Positions 20,114 to 32,967 of a stretch of DNA of 64,000 nt are shown here, in pieces. Each line of letters starts with the position of its first letter. The first letter of the stretch is position 1. The notes beneath the pieces are model-generated. The model was not told where the DNA came from and searched no databases. It saw only the letters and a list, made by a program, of their open reading frames with translations. Position numbers and translations under genes: made by a program. Location: the NCBI RefSeq assembly GCF_026262505.1, contig NC_067206.1, forward strand, positions 8,336,879 through 8,400,878, read 5' to 3'. The stretch comes from Trichomonas vaginalis G3 (taxonomy: Eukaryota; Parabasalia; Trichomonadida; Trichomonadidae).

Positions 20114-21920
20114 ATATACATCATTTTAATGACTTCTAAACAATTTTTATTTATTGATAAATTTTATATAGTCTTTTTGGATCAAATCCATTTTTAATAG
20201 AATTTATTATACTATCATCTATTAGCTAAACACTACCGTTATATTATTTTTAAGCTTTTATCTTATTTTTTTGAAATTTATATTCAAAATCTTTAGGTCG
20301 CAAGAAGAAGGTCATTGATAAATAAAAAACATCTTAATGCAAAGTCAATTTTATTTTCATATTCAAATGATTAGGTTAACATTCTAACATTTTTTGCAAT
20401 TGTCGTCAAAATTAGGCGTAAAGCAAAAATTGATATATCATATGGGTTTTACTGATAGATAAGCATTATTATTCCCACTCATTATATCGGTAAATTTGAT
20501 TGTTTATCCTCCGCTTTTAGATCATTGAATTTGATTTTTATATAAAATAGTTATATATTAGAACAATAATATGAGTTTATAGTGATATTATTTTTCAGAA
20601 GATTTTGTGGTCTTCTTCAAAATATTTATTTTTATAAAGGAATTTCTTTACAAATATACATTTACTTAATTAATATTTTAAAACGTTGCTCTATCAAAAG
20701 TTCCAAAAATTCAAATATTATAGCTTTTTCTGAGGTGTCACTTTTGATGAATTTCTGTTTTCAACACTAGACAAAAAAACAATTATATTAGATGCACATG
20801 ATTAACATCTCTTTTGGGTCTGATGATGTTTTTCAACTTAAAAGATTATTTATATACAGTTGAAAATTACAAAAATTCTTAATCATAATTGCATGCACAA
20901 GAGAGGTATGATCTGCTTATATGTTAATGATAGTATACCATATTATTTCCATTACTATAAAATAACTTAAAGAAATATATCTTCTAAGTGGATTTTTTGT
21001 TCAATTTTGTTTAGTCGAAAAAAATTAAAAACGCCATTTCTTATCTTGTTTAGCTTGATTAGTTGGTATTTAAAATAAATTACTAAATACAAATCATGAT
21101 AACAATTTATATATCCCATGCTAATGCCTAAGATCTGGTTGAAAATATTGAGATATGCCTCACTTCCATTCATTTCGTCTTACCACATTAAAAATATTGA
21201 TTTTTAAAAAGTTAGCTGATATGCTTGTAACAAAAACCTAATCAAAAGTAATTCAAAAAAAATCTGAAATTGTAAATATCTTATTCAAAATTAAAGGGTT
21301 GATCTTCATTTTCGGGATTTCAAAAAATTTGGAATCTCACCTCCCAAAACAACACAGATTGTCCAGTTCCAGTTGCATAGAAGAATATCCGATTTCCATG
21401 TTTTATTACTTCTGAATGCTTATTAGTTAATACGAATTTCGAACATAAATTCATCAAAATCGAAATAGAGGACTACCAAAACGACCACACAATATAATCA
21501 AGTCACAATCATTTAAAGGAACTCCTTAAAATGAAGATTTTACAATTTTAATCTCTATATTTTAGAAAAAAAATATGCTCAGTCAAAACACTCAATACTA
21601 TGTTATGGAACAACAGGCATTGACACTCGAATCTTCTGCCAATTCGAGGAACAATCCAAAATTTCAATAATCTTATCCCACAAATCCATAGCCAAAAACT
21701 TAATTTGGCATCAGTACATTGAAGGACGAACATAATATTAGTCCAATTTTTTTTAACTTTGAAATTTTCAAAGATACAAAATTTATTACATTTAGAATTA
21801 ATGCATTAAATATATGCCATTTGTTTCCCGTACGAAAATGAACTTTACAAAAAAGTGACAATGAAAAAGTCTTAATTACATTAAAGCCAAAGTAAAACTT
21901 CCATTGAGAAAAAGCAAGTT

Positions 21921-23282
21921 TTGGTCCTCGTATTCAAACGTTAAAATCTTCAAAAAGAAGATCTAAACAAAAGTGCTACACTGAATAACAAAGATGAATT
22001 TCACATGGAAACGCGATGATTCAATAAGGCAGAGTTGCACATACAATTGCGGAAAATGTATGGACAAAGCCACATGTAATGGTGGAAGAAACCATCGTAT
22101 TTTCAGAGGTCGAATTACTTGATTTTTAATGGTGAAAATCAATCAAAAGAGCAAAAAGTTCTTGCGATCGTGAAAAGGTAATCGAAGCTATATACAGATT
22201 GCCTCACGAATTACCTGGAAGGTATAGGTAACAGCAGAGCTTTATATCTAGCTGGCTTGTTCGATCCAGACGAATTTCCAACATAGAGGAAAAAGAATTG
22301 TTTACTTCGCATAGAAGTATATCTCCCCTCAAAGATCATGGTAACAGAGTTTGCATCTATCTCAACATTGAGATCAAAGCTCCAAAAGAAATGAGGAAAA
22401 AACGAGAATAAGCTACTGTTAACACAGCAACAGTTTGCTAACTTCTTACATTTAATTTCAGCTATAAGGCAGGGAATTTGATCCATGGGAAATAAGTGGA
22501 CGTATCTTATGAACATCTCTTGCTTCATTAAAGCGCTTACAAAGTTACATCTGCACTGAAAGCAACCCTCCTTTAACCAAAGGAGCATGAATTTGTGCTT
22601 GTTACTAGTATCTTCCCATATAATTCTGAAGGATACCGGATGAAACCATTTATTATTGTTCCAGGAATATAAAATTGTTCACAGGAACTCCGCTCCGTGA
22701 GAGCATTCCTTACAGGACAATCTTATGGATGGATGACAAAGAAGATATGGGATATCTTTAATTTAACTTTTATTATCGAAATCCAGAGATATCGCTCAAG
22801 TCTTGATGCTATCACAGCAGCTCAGCATAATATCGTATTCGGTGATAATCATATCAGCCGAGTAAGTTATTTTACTTGCAAACTTTTGAGTCTCTTCAGA
22901 ATTGAACTCTTGACATTTCCAGCTTACTGCACAGTAGTTCTCCAGTTATTTGATGTAGGATGTGCAGCATCTTTGAGATCAAAGAATAACAGGTTAAAAT
23001 ATGTTCCGCTTTACACATATGAGCAAGATAATTTATCAAATACCCCAAAACCAAGGTTAAAAATTGTAAGAATTTTAATTGATGCTTGTGATTAAGTCAA
23101 TGCATCAGTATGGTATTCATCCGTGGAACCCAGATAAAGCCTTATCCAACGAATTAACAAACAAAACATCAAACGCAATACCAAATCCCACATATATATT
23201 TAATTCTTCTTGCAAAAAATTAACATCTGACGCCGAATTACTTAAAATTGCGCAATTTGAAGCAATCAAATTCAAACATTAA
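21921..23282 (+). pseudogene. Decayed pogo-like transposase, R1 copy
   Basis: Same element as 4640-5966. The N-terminal half lies in error-rich sequence. The catalytic half (22697-23282) is clean and identical to the other copies. Confidence 0.7.
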
Positions 23283-24181
23283 ATCAAGCACTGATAGTTA
23301 TTGTAACAAATATTTCGAATTATTTAGATTATTATCCTCCAAATACAAAAATTCTCAGCAAAGGGATGAAATTGAGTCAATTTAATGGAGCAAAACGAAG
23401 TGAGGTGAAATTCACCACTTTGACACCTCGTATTTTTCAGATATATCGATTAATATTGAGTTTTATTGGGATGGAAAACATACTGAAAAACCTGCAATAT
23501 CAACACCTTTTTATATAATATTGAATAAATAAAAATTTGTTTTTATTTTCCAAAAAGATATATGATACATTTTTATTATACAGGTTAAAAACTGTCTAGC
23601 TTTTGCTTTTAGTGCTCGACCAGAGGCATACATTGAAAATACAATCCTCTCCATGGTTTTTGTGTAGGATCTGATCTTCTCAAAACGATGATATTGACTA
23701 TTATTATATGAATTGAATGTATTTATGAATATTTCGAAATTTTAATATAAATAATTTATTAAAAATAAAAATTGAACGTAAGTACAAAAAATATAATTTG
23801 AAAGCAAATTAAAAATTAACGATACGATAATTTGGAACTTTTACCTTTTGCCAATAAATATAAAAATAAAATTTTGGGAATTGGAACTTAAGAGTAGAGA
23901 GACCTTTGTTGATATGTATGAGGCTATGTATTTATGTGTAGATCTGAGTAAGCTTGGTTATCATATAGCGGTTTCTGATGAAATTGAGAACCTCGGAGAC
24001 CCAAGACCTTTGTTGATATGTATGAGGCTATGTATTTGTGCGTAGTCATTAAACCCATTCTTGCAAATTAGAATATTATTTTATTTGTTATATTGAGCTT
24101 TCTTCCTGATAATTTGCATATCTTCAAAATCATTAAAGTAAGTAAAATCAGTTGTTTTTTCGGTGATTAATCTTAATTCTT

Positions 24182-24742
24182 CGCATTATATTTCTTTTTT
24201 TTGAAAAATCTTACTGTTTGGGGAAATTCTCTTTGCGAAATCTGTTGGCCTGAGGATTATCTGGTTGAATAAAAATATGTTCAATTCCCCTTTCGCATAA
24301 TAATTAATGAAATTGTGTTTTATTTTCGAGAGTGTGCAAAACGTTCCCACTTCTTGAGAGGTACGTTTTGCAAATTTTTTTCTTTCATACATAGAAGATT
24401 TTTGGAAGATGATTGATCTCTACATGATATTATATCATATTTCTACATTGAGTCCTTAACAATATTAAATTGCAGGGTTTTCAAATCAAAAAACTAACTT
24501 TCGCTCTTTCAGGTCAAATCAGCAAGGCTCTTCTATATAGGTGTTGGATATATTATCAAACTGAAATGAAACTTTCCAGAGATGTCCATAAAATTATTTT
24601 GCAAAACATCCCTCTCAAAAAGTGGGAACGTTTTTGCAATTTTTCTTTATTTTTTGTACCATTATCGGTCCATAGAGCGAAATGGGGACCAGGTATTGTG
24701 CTTAATGCACGTTTGAGTACATTTGTTGTATACTCTGCAGTT
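24182..24742 (-). mobile_element. Second rve-type integrase remnant (fossil), R1 copy
   Basis: Copy of 3180-3740, broken, with the MITE inside. Confidence 0.6.
24335..24638. mobile_element. 304-bp MITE-like element, R1 copy
   Basis: Identical to 3284-3587 in reverse orientation. Confidence 0.7.
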
Positions 24743-25287
24743 TTCTGAGAAAAAGATTATGAGTGATCTCGTTTTTTCTTAAAGTCATTTTTTTCTTATC
24801 AAAAAAAATTAAAATTACGTAAAACTATGACAAAATTACGTAATTCACAATTTTAATGCTGAAAAATAGGAATATAAGCTTATAATACTACAGGTAGATT
24901 GAGCATCGATGCGCGCTAATGCCAACATGATTAATTTGAGTCGGTTTTATATATTATTGGAAATTAATCACAAATTGTCCATGAATATAAGTTATATTCT
25001 TCGATATTATGAGTTAATGAAGGCTACAATATTTGTAATCATGATTGGCTAGTTAAAATCTATTAGAATAAAAGAAATTGTAATTTAATAATATTGAATT
25101 GACATTTTAAATAATTTGAGGTCTAATCCATTATGAGTATGGTTATTACAGGTCACTTATTATTATTCTTTGATATACAAAGAGTTAAAACGATTTGGTA
25201 ATGAGATATTGTAGAAAATAAAAATAACTGTAATCTATTGAAACTGATAAAAAAAATTAAATCCATTTATTTTTTATTCATATGTTA

Positions 25288-25635
25288 TTATTGATGAGAA
25301 TTAGATTCATTTAAAATTGAATACATATTTTTGAGAGAGTCAAAAATTTCAGGATCGATTTCATCTTCGCATTCATCCAAATATATTCTAAGCTCGGAAT
25401 TTTCAAATGCATTCAAAATATTGGCAAAGTTTTCTTTACAAGAAGAGTTAAATAAAATTTCTTGTAAACAATTAATAATAAATTTTGGGTTAAATTCAAC
25501 AAAATCCGAAAGAATTTCAAACACCTTTTCAAATTTGTCATTAAATATCGAAAGGGATATTGAATCTTTTATGATAATAGCGATGAGGATATTTATCAAA
25601 ATTTCCTTATTTTTGAAGAGTGCGGGATAAATTTG
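25288..25635 (-). pseudogene. ARM-like gene fragment, R1 copy
   Basis: Identical to 2287-2634. Lacks an ATG at the 5' end. Confidence 0.35.
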
Positions 25636-25652
25636 TCAAGTGTCACTTTTCA

Positions 25653-26777
25653 ATAACCTTAAATTACGCTGTTCTAATTTTTTAAAAAATAACCTTAAAT
25701 TATATTTGAAGAAATTATGTCTATGATATATGTTTTATTCTAGAATCTTGGAGTTTTCATGCACTACACAAGAGCTCCAAGGTTCCAAGAGTGAATGCTC
25801 AATAGCAATTATAGAGATGTACCTTTTCAAAATGACTTTTACTGATTAAATTTAATCAATAGAAGACATTTTGAAAAGGTACCTCTACAATTAGATATAC
25901 AAGAGATTCAAAGCTTCATTTCAGATAGATTTGAAACTTTGAAACTCTTGGTAGATTTTGAGTGAATGCTGACAATCATCTTTGAGAAGGTTTTCTTAAA
26001 GAAAACCTTCTCAAAGAGGTTTCTCAGGAGCCCTGAGGCTCCCTTTCGTAATGATTGGGAGCCTTGGGGCTCCTGAGACGAAGAATGGCTTCGCCGAATC
26101 TTTGATCAGCAGAGGCCAAATGAAAAGGCCTCTACTGATGGATTCTCAGGAGCCCTGAGGCTCCCTTTCGTAATGATTGGGAGCCTTGGGGCTCCTGAGA
26201 CGAAGAATGGCTTCGCCGAATCTTTGATCAGCAGAGGCCAAATGAAAAGGCCTCTGCTGATGGATTCTCAGGAGCCCTGAGGCTCCCTTTCGTAATGATT
26301 GGGAGCCTTGGGGCTCCTGAGACGAAGAATGGCTTCGCCGAATCTTTGATCAGCAGAGGCCAAATGAAAAGGCCTCTGCTGATGGATTCTCAGGAGCCCT
26401 GAGGCTCCCTTTCGTAATGATTGGGAGCCTTGGGGCTCCTGCAGCAGAGTATCGCTCCGCTCCATTAATTTTTTTTAAAAAAAAGTGCCGTGTGGCAAAT
26501 TTGTCCTGTTCCCTCTCCTAACACATAACTCCACAACTACCCAAGTACTATATTGCCACTCCTTCCCGCATTGCATTTGAGAAACATTAAAAGTGGCGAC
26601 AAGTGCACTTGCCATGGCATATTGTTGCGCGTATATACTACTTCTAATGAAAGAAGCAGTATATACGCGCAATTCGAGTGAGATTGCAGCAGAAAGTCGA
26701 GAAGAGAGCCCTTTCTTAAGGTTAGGACTCCCTTCTCGACTTTATTATACAATGAAATATAAATCATAGTATATTTT
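25653..26777. mobile_element. Hairpin-array block, R1 copy (4 minisatellite copies)
   Basis: Minisatellite at 26027-26439, variant order C,C,T read from the USP side. The 12-bp direct repeats are present at both ends. Confidence 0.5.
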
Positions 26778-26993
26778 TGTCACTTTTCACATCGTATTAC
26801 CCCGATAGAAACAAAACAAAACGACTTTCTTGATATATCAATAAATGGCACGGATAATTTATTGGATGCATTGGAAAAATATTTTAATACATATCCTATT
26901 GAGCAAAATCGATTTCAAAAAGATGAAATATTAGAATGGCCCAAGTATTTAATCATACAATTAAACTTTCGTAAGACGAAATGGTGGAAGTGA
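26778..26993 (+). pseudogene. USP-like fragment, R1 copy
   Basis: Identical to 685-900, stop at 26991-26993. Confidence 0.45.
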
Positions 26994-27366
26994 AGTGATG
27001 TTGAAACCTTGATATTTCCTCGAAATTTCTACAAAACATATATTAGACATAAAGCATATATCTTATTTTATTAAGAATGTTGAATAATAATATTATTAAA
27101 TATTAAGCTTTAAAAAAGCTAATTAAATTCAAAAATGAATATATATTATTATTGGATAAATATTAATCAGAACAAATGATTTTTTTATTAATGCTATGTA
27201 ATAAACAGAAATTCATCAAAAGTGACAGCTCTCAATTTTTGACATTTGTAAATTCTAAATTGAATGAGAAAAATGAAATAACACTAAGCATAATACAATA
27301 TTCTAGATTTAATTATAATTAGGAAAAAGTTAGTTTTGAGAGTACTTTTCATAGGCATATAGAATG

Positions 27367-27820
27367 AAATCTTCTGAAAAATAATATCACATAAACTCAT
27401 ATTATTTTCTAATATATAACTATTTTATATAAAAATCAAATTCAATGATCTTAAAAGCGAAGGATAAACCTCAAAATTTACGAATATAATGAGTGGGAAT
27501 ATAATGCTTATCTATCATAAAACCATATGAAATATCAATTTTTGCTTTACGCCTAATTTTTGACGACAATTAGCAAAAAATGTTAAATGTTAACACTCAG
27601 TCCATTTGAATATGAAAAATAAAATTGACTTTGATTAAATGTTTTTATTTATCATGCAATTCTTCTTGCGACCAAAGATTTGAATAAAAGTTCAAAAAAT
27701 AAGATAGCTTAAAAAATAATATACGGTAGTGTTTACTAATAGATGAATAGTATATAAATTCTATTAAAATGGATTTGATCCAAAAAAATATATAAAATTT
27801 GATCATAAATAAAATCGTTT
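27367..27820. repeat. Inverted-repeat arm, 5' side of integrase (R1/R2)
   Basis: Pairs with 29004-29456. One extra g relative to the opposite arm. Confidence 0.92.
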
Positions 27821-27918
27821 TAAATTACTTCTTCATTTAAATTATAACAATTATTTTTGATTTTTATTTATCATCCACATTCAAATTTGAATCTTATCAC
27901 AAAAGAAGGACCACTTTT

Positions 27919-28980
27919 ATGACTACTGCCAAATCTATAAACAGAGAATGGCTATTTGAAGCTAAAAGAAGAATAGAAGAAGGTGAATATTACAAAAGTG
28001 TGGGAAAGGAAGTTGAATTGGAAAATGGTAAAATTAAATTGAATGTTGCCGAAAATACAATAAGAAGAGCATTTCAACTTCAAGAAATCGAATTACCAAA
28101 AGTTAGTCGCGGCAGAAAACCAAATCCACCAACATTTGAACAAAAACAATTAATTAATTCTTGTGTTTCACAATATAAAGGAGGAATTTCAAAAACTTAT
28201 TTATTGATTAAAAGGTTTCAAAATATTGTTCAAAATCCCGATTGTGAGAAAGAAAAAGAAGAAATTGCAAAAGAATTTGAAAATATAGAAGATTTGACAA
28301 AAGATCAAATTTTTGACAATTTACAAAAAATAAAGCCTCATCAAGTGGAAAAATTTATGATGGAATCAGGTTTATCTTCAAAAAGAGATTACAAACCAGC
28401 AGATCCACCTACCAAATATCGTGCCATATCAAAGAATTTGATATGGCACTGCGATATTCATTACCTTCACGGTAATGTTTCTTTTCCATTCTTTGCCATA
28501 TTGAATGATATGACACGTAAAGTTCTCAAAACTAAATTATTGAAAAACAAGTCTTCCAACTCAACAGCGAATATTTTAAGAAAACTTTTAGAGGAGTTTA
28601 TCCCTTACTGCATCTGGACCGATAACGGCGGTGAAAACCGCGGTGAATTCGGCCAGGTTATGCAGGAAAACGGAATAGTTTGGAAGCACACCTTGCCGTA
28701 TATGCCAAGACAGAACGGCAAGGTGGAGCGCCTGTGGCCAAGCTTAGAAAAGTTTTTGCCAGACGAGTTGGATGATATTCAACAAATCAAGGACTCAGTT
28801 CAGCAGTTCATTGAAAAATACAACAATACACCACATTTATCTCTCGATATTAATCCAAAAACGAATAGTAATTACACTCCTAACGAATTATTCGAAGTTT
28901 CAAAATTTTGGTACGAGCCAGAAATGCAAAAATGGGAGTTATATATCAAAGAGGAATGGGTTTTAGCAAAATTTGAATAA
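27919..28980 (+). CDS. DD34E rve-type integrase/transposase, intact (R2)
   Basis: Same 353-residue protein as 7725-8786, identical in amino-acid sequence, with D179, D235 and E270 present. CCACTTTT at 27911-27918 abuts the ATG. Flanked by inverted-repeat arms 27367-27820 and 29004-29456, with 98 and 23 bases between arm and gene. Confidence 0.9.
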   Translation: MTTAKSINREWLFEAKRRIEEGEYYKSVGKEVELENGKIKLNVAENTIRRAFQLQEIELPKVSRGRKPNPPTFEQKQLINSCVSQYKGGISKTYLLIKRFQNIVQNPDCEKEKEEIAKEFENIEDLTKDQIFDNLQKIKPHQVEKFMMESGLSSKRDYKPADPPTKYRAISKNLIWHCDIHYLHGNVSFPFFAILNDMTRKVLKTKLLKNKSSNSTANILRKLLEEFIPYCIWTDNGGENRGEFGQVMQENGIVWKHTLPYMPRQNGKVERLWPSLEKFLPDELDDIQQIKDSVQQFIEKYNNTPHLSLDINPKTNSNYTPNELFEVSKFWYEPEMQKWELYIKEEWVLAKFE

Positions 28981-29003
28981 TTACATCATTTTAAATGACT
29001 TCT

Positions 29004-29456
29004 AAACAATTTTATTTATGATCAAATTTTATATATCTTTTTGGATCAAATCCATTTTAATAGAATTTATATACTATTCATCTATTAGTAAACACTACCG
29101 TATATTATTTTTAAGCTATCTTATTTTTTGAAATTTTATTCAAATCTTTGGTCGCAAGAAGAATTGCATGATAAATAAAAACATTTAATCAAAGTCAATT
29201 TTATTTTTCATATTCAAATGGACTGAGTGTTAACATTTAACATTTTTTGCTAATTGTCGTCAAAAATTAGGCGTAAAGCAAAAATTGATATTTCATATGG
29301 TTTTATGATAGATAAGCATTATATTCCCACTCATTATATTCGTAAATTTTGAGGTTTATCCTTCGCTTTTAAGATCATTGAATTTGATTTTTATATAAAA
29401 TAGTTATATATTAGAAAATAATATGAGTTTATGTGATATTATTTTTCAGAAGATTT
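29004..29456. repeat. Inverted-repeat arm, 3' side of integrase (R2)
   Basis: Reverse complement of 27367-27820 apart from a few single-base differences, including aaaaagata versus aaaaaaata when read in the same sense. Confidence 0.92.
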
Positions 29457-30745
29457 TGTGTTCTTCTTCAAAATTTTATTTTTTATTAAAAAGAATCTTT
29501 ACGAAATATACATTTACTTTAATTAATATTTAAAAACGTGCTCTATCAAAAGTTCCAAAAATTCAATATTATAGCTTTTCTGAGGTGTCACTTTTGATGA
29601 ATTTCTGTTTTCAACACTAGACAAAAACAATTATATTAGATGCACATGATTAACATCTCTTGGTCTGATGATGTTTTTCAATTAAAAGATTATTATATAC
29701 AGTTGAATTTACAAAATTCTTAATTCATAATTGCATGGCACAAGAGAGGTATGATCTGCTTATATGTTAATGATAGATATACCATATTATTTCCATTACT
29801 ATAAATAACTTAAAGAAATATATCTTCTAAGTGTATTTTTTGTTCAATTTTGTTTGAAAAAAAAATTAAAACGCATTTCTTATCTTGTTTAGCTTTGATA
29901 AGTTGGATTAAATAATATTACTAAATACAAATCATGATAACAATTATATATCCATGCTAAATGCCTGAAGATCTGGTGAAAATATTGAGATATGCCTCAC
30001 TTCCATCATTTCGTCTTACCACATAAAAATATGTGATTTTTAAAACAAGTTAGCTGATATGCTTTTAACAAAACCGAATCAAAAGTATTCAAAAAAATCT
30101 GAAATTGTAAAATATCTTAATCAAAAATAAAGGGTTGATCTTCATTTTCGGGATTTCAAAAAAATTTGGAATTTCACCTCCCAAACACACAGATTGTCCA
30201 GTTCATTGGCATAGAGAATATCCGATTTCCAGTGTTTTACTCTGAATCTTATTAGTTAAATACCGAATTTCGAACATAAATTCATCAAAATCGAATAAAA
30301 AAATCGAAATAAAAGAGACTACCAAAAACGACACAAATATAATCAAGTCACAATCATTTAACAGGAACTCCTTAAATGAAGATTTTTACAATTTAATCTC
30401 TATATTTTAGAAAAAAATATGCTCAGTCACAAACACAATTACTATGTTATGGAACAAGGCATTGACACTCGAATCTCTGGCCAATTCGAGGAACATCCAA
30501 AATTCAATAATCTTATCCCACAGAATCCATAGCCCAAAAAACTTTAATTGCATAGTACATTTGAAGACGAATAATATTAGTCCAATTTTTTTTAACTTTG
30601 AAATTTCAAAGATACAAAATTTATTACATTTAGAATTAATGCATTAATATATGCATTTGCCGTACCGAAAATGAACTTTACAAAAGTGACATGAAAGTCT
30701 TAATTACATTAAAGCCAAATGTAAACTTCATTGGAAAAAGCAGTT

Positions 30746-32068
30746 TTGTCTCGTATTCAACGTAAAATCTTCAAAAGAAGACTAAACAAAAAGTGCTACA
30801 CTGATAACAAAGATGAATTTCACATGGAACGCGATGATTCAATAACTGCAGAGTTGCGACATACAATTGCGGAAAATGTATGGACAACCACATGTAATGG
30901 TGGAGAACCATCGTATCTTTCAGAGGTCGAATTACTTGATTTTTATGGTGAAATCAATCAAAGAGCAAAAGGTCTTGCATGTGAAAAGGTAATCGAAGCT
31001 TATCAGATTGCCTACGAATTACTGGAGTATAGATACAGCAGAGCTTTATATCTAGCTGGCCTTGTTCATCCAGACGAATTTCCAACAAGAGGAAAAAGAA
31101 TTGTTTACTTCGCTAGAAGTATATCTCCCCTCAAGATCATGGTTAAACAGAGTTTGCTCTGATCTCAACATTGAGATCAAAGCTCAAAAGAAAATGAGGA
31201 AAAACGAGCAAAGTACTGTAACACAGCAACAGTTGCTAACTTCTTACATTAATTTCAGTATACGGCAGGAATTGATCCATGGAATAAGTGGAGTATTTAT
31301 GAAACATCTCTGCTTCATCAAAGCGTTACAAAGTTATCTGCACTGAAAGCAACCCTCCTTTAACCAAAGAAGAGCATGAATTTGTGCTTGTTACTAGTAT
31401 TTCCCATATAATTCTGAAGGATACCGGATGAAACCATTTATTATTGTTCCAGGAATATAAAATTGTTCACAGGAACTCCGCTCCGTGAGAGCATTCCTTA
31501 CAGGACAATCTTATGGATGGATGACAAAGAAGATATGGGATATCTTTAATTTAACTTTTATTATCGAAATCCAGAGATATCGCTCAAGTCTTGATGCTAT
31601 CACAGCAGCTCAGCATAATATCGTATTCGGTGATAATCATATCAGCCGAGTAAGTTATTTTACTTGCAAACTTTTGAGTCTCTTCAGAATTGAACTCTTG
31701 ACATTTCCAGCTTACTGCACAGTAGTTCTCCAGTTATTTGATGTAGGATGTGCAGCATCTTTGAGATCAAAGAATAACAGGTTAAAATATGTTCCGCTTT
31801 ACACATATGAGCAGATAATTTATCAAATACCCCAAAACCAAGGTTAAAAATTGTAAGAATTTTAATTGATGCTTGTGATTAAGTCAATGCATCAGTATGG
31901 TATTCATCCGTGGAACCCAGATAAAGCCTTATCCAACGAATTAACAAACAAACATCAAACGCAATACCAAATCCCACATATATATTTAATTCTTCTTGCA
32001 AAAAATTAACATCTGACGCCGAATTACTTAAAATTGCGCAATTTGAAGCAATCAAATTCAAACATTAA
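30746..32068 (+). pseudogene. Decayed pogo-like transposase, R2 copy
   Basis: Copy of 4640-5966 with extra private indels. The first catalytic Asp position is Tyr, as in the other copies. Confidence 0.72.
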
Positions 32069-32967
32069 ATCAAGCACTGATAGTTATTGTAACAAATATT
32101 TCGAATTATTTAGATTATTATCCTCCAAATACAAAAATTCTCAGCAAAGGGATGAAATTGAGTCAATTTAATGGAGCAAAACGAAGTGAGGTGAAATTCA
32201 CCACTTTGACACCTCGTATTTTTCAGATATATCGATTAATATTGAGTTTTATTGGGATGGAAAACATACTGAAAAACCTGCAATATCAACACCTTTTTAT
32301 ATAATATTGAATAAATAAAAATTTGTTTTTATTTTCCAAAAAGATATATGATACATTTTTATTATACAGGTTAAAAACTGTCTAGCTTTTGCTTTTAGTG
32401 CTCGACCAGAGGCATACATTGAAAATACAATCCTCTCCATGGTTTTTGTGTAGGATCTGATCTTCTCAAAACGATGATATTGACTATTATTATATGAATT
32501 GAATGTATTTATGAATATTTCGAAATTTTAATATAAATAATTTATTAAAAATAAAAATTGAACGTAAGTACAAAAAATATAATTTGAAAGCAAATTAAAA
32601 ATTAACGATACGATAATTTGGAACTTTTACCTTTTGCCAATAAATATAAAAATAAAATTTTGGGAATTGGAACTTAAGAGTAGAGAGACCTTTGTTGATA
32701 TGTATGAGGCTATGTATTTATGTGTAGATCTGAGTAAGCTTGGTTATCATATAGCGGTTTCTGATGAAATTGAGAACCTCGGAGACCCAAGACCTTTGTT
32801 GATATGTATGAGGCTATGTATTTGTGCGTAGTCATTAAACCCATTCTTGCAAATTAGAATATTATTTTATTTGTTATATTGAGCTTTCTTCCTGATAATT
32901 TGCATATCTTCAAAATCATTAAAGTAAGTAAAATCAGTTGTTTTTTCGGTGATTAATCTTAATTCTT

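Larger units (their letters stand above)
18788..27677. repeat. Macro-repeat unit R1 (error-rich until about 22585, clean after)
   Basis: Holds the full unit in reverse order with four minisatellite copies. The last clear error-style difference is a two-base deletion near 22580; from there to 27677 it matches the other clean units almost exactly. Confidence 0.9.

Noticed and set aside
10994-22585. Frameshifted gene copies as evidence of ancient decay
   Set aside because: The difference pattern is indel-dominated, uniform and stops abruptly, which fits sequencing error better.
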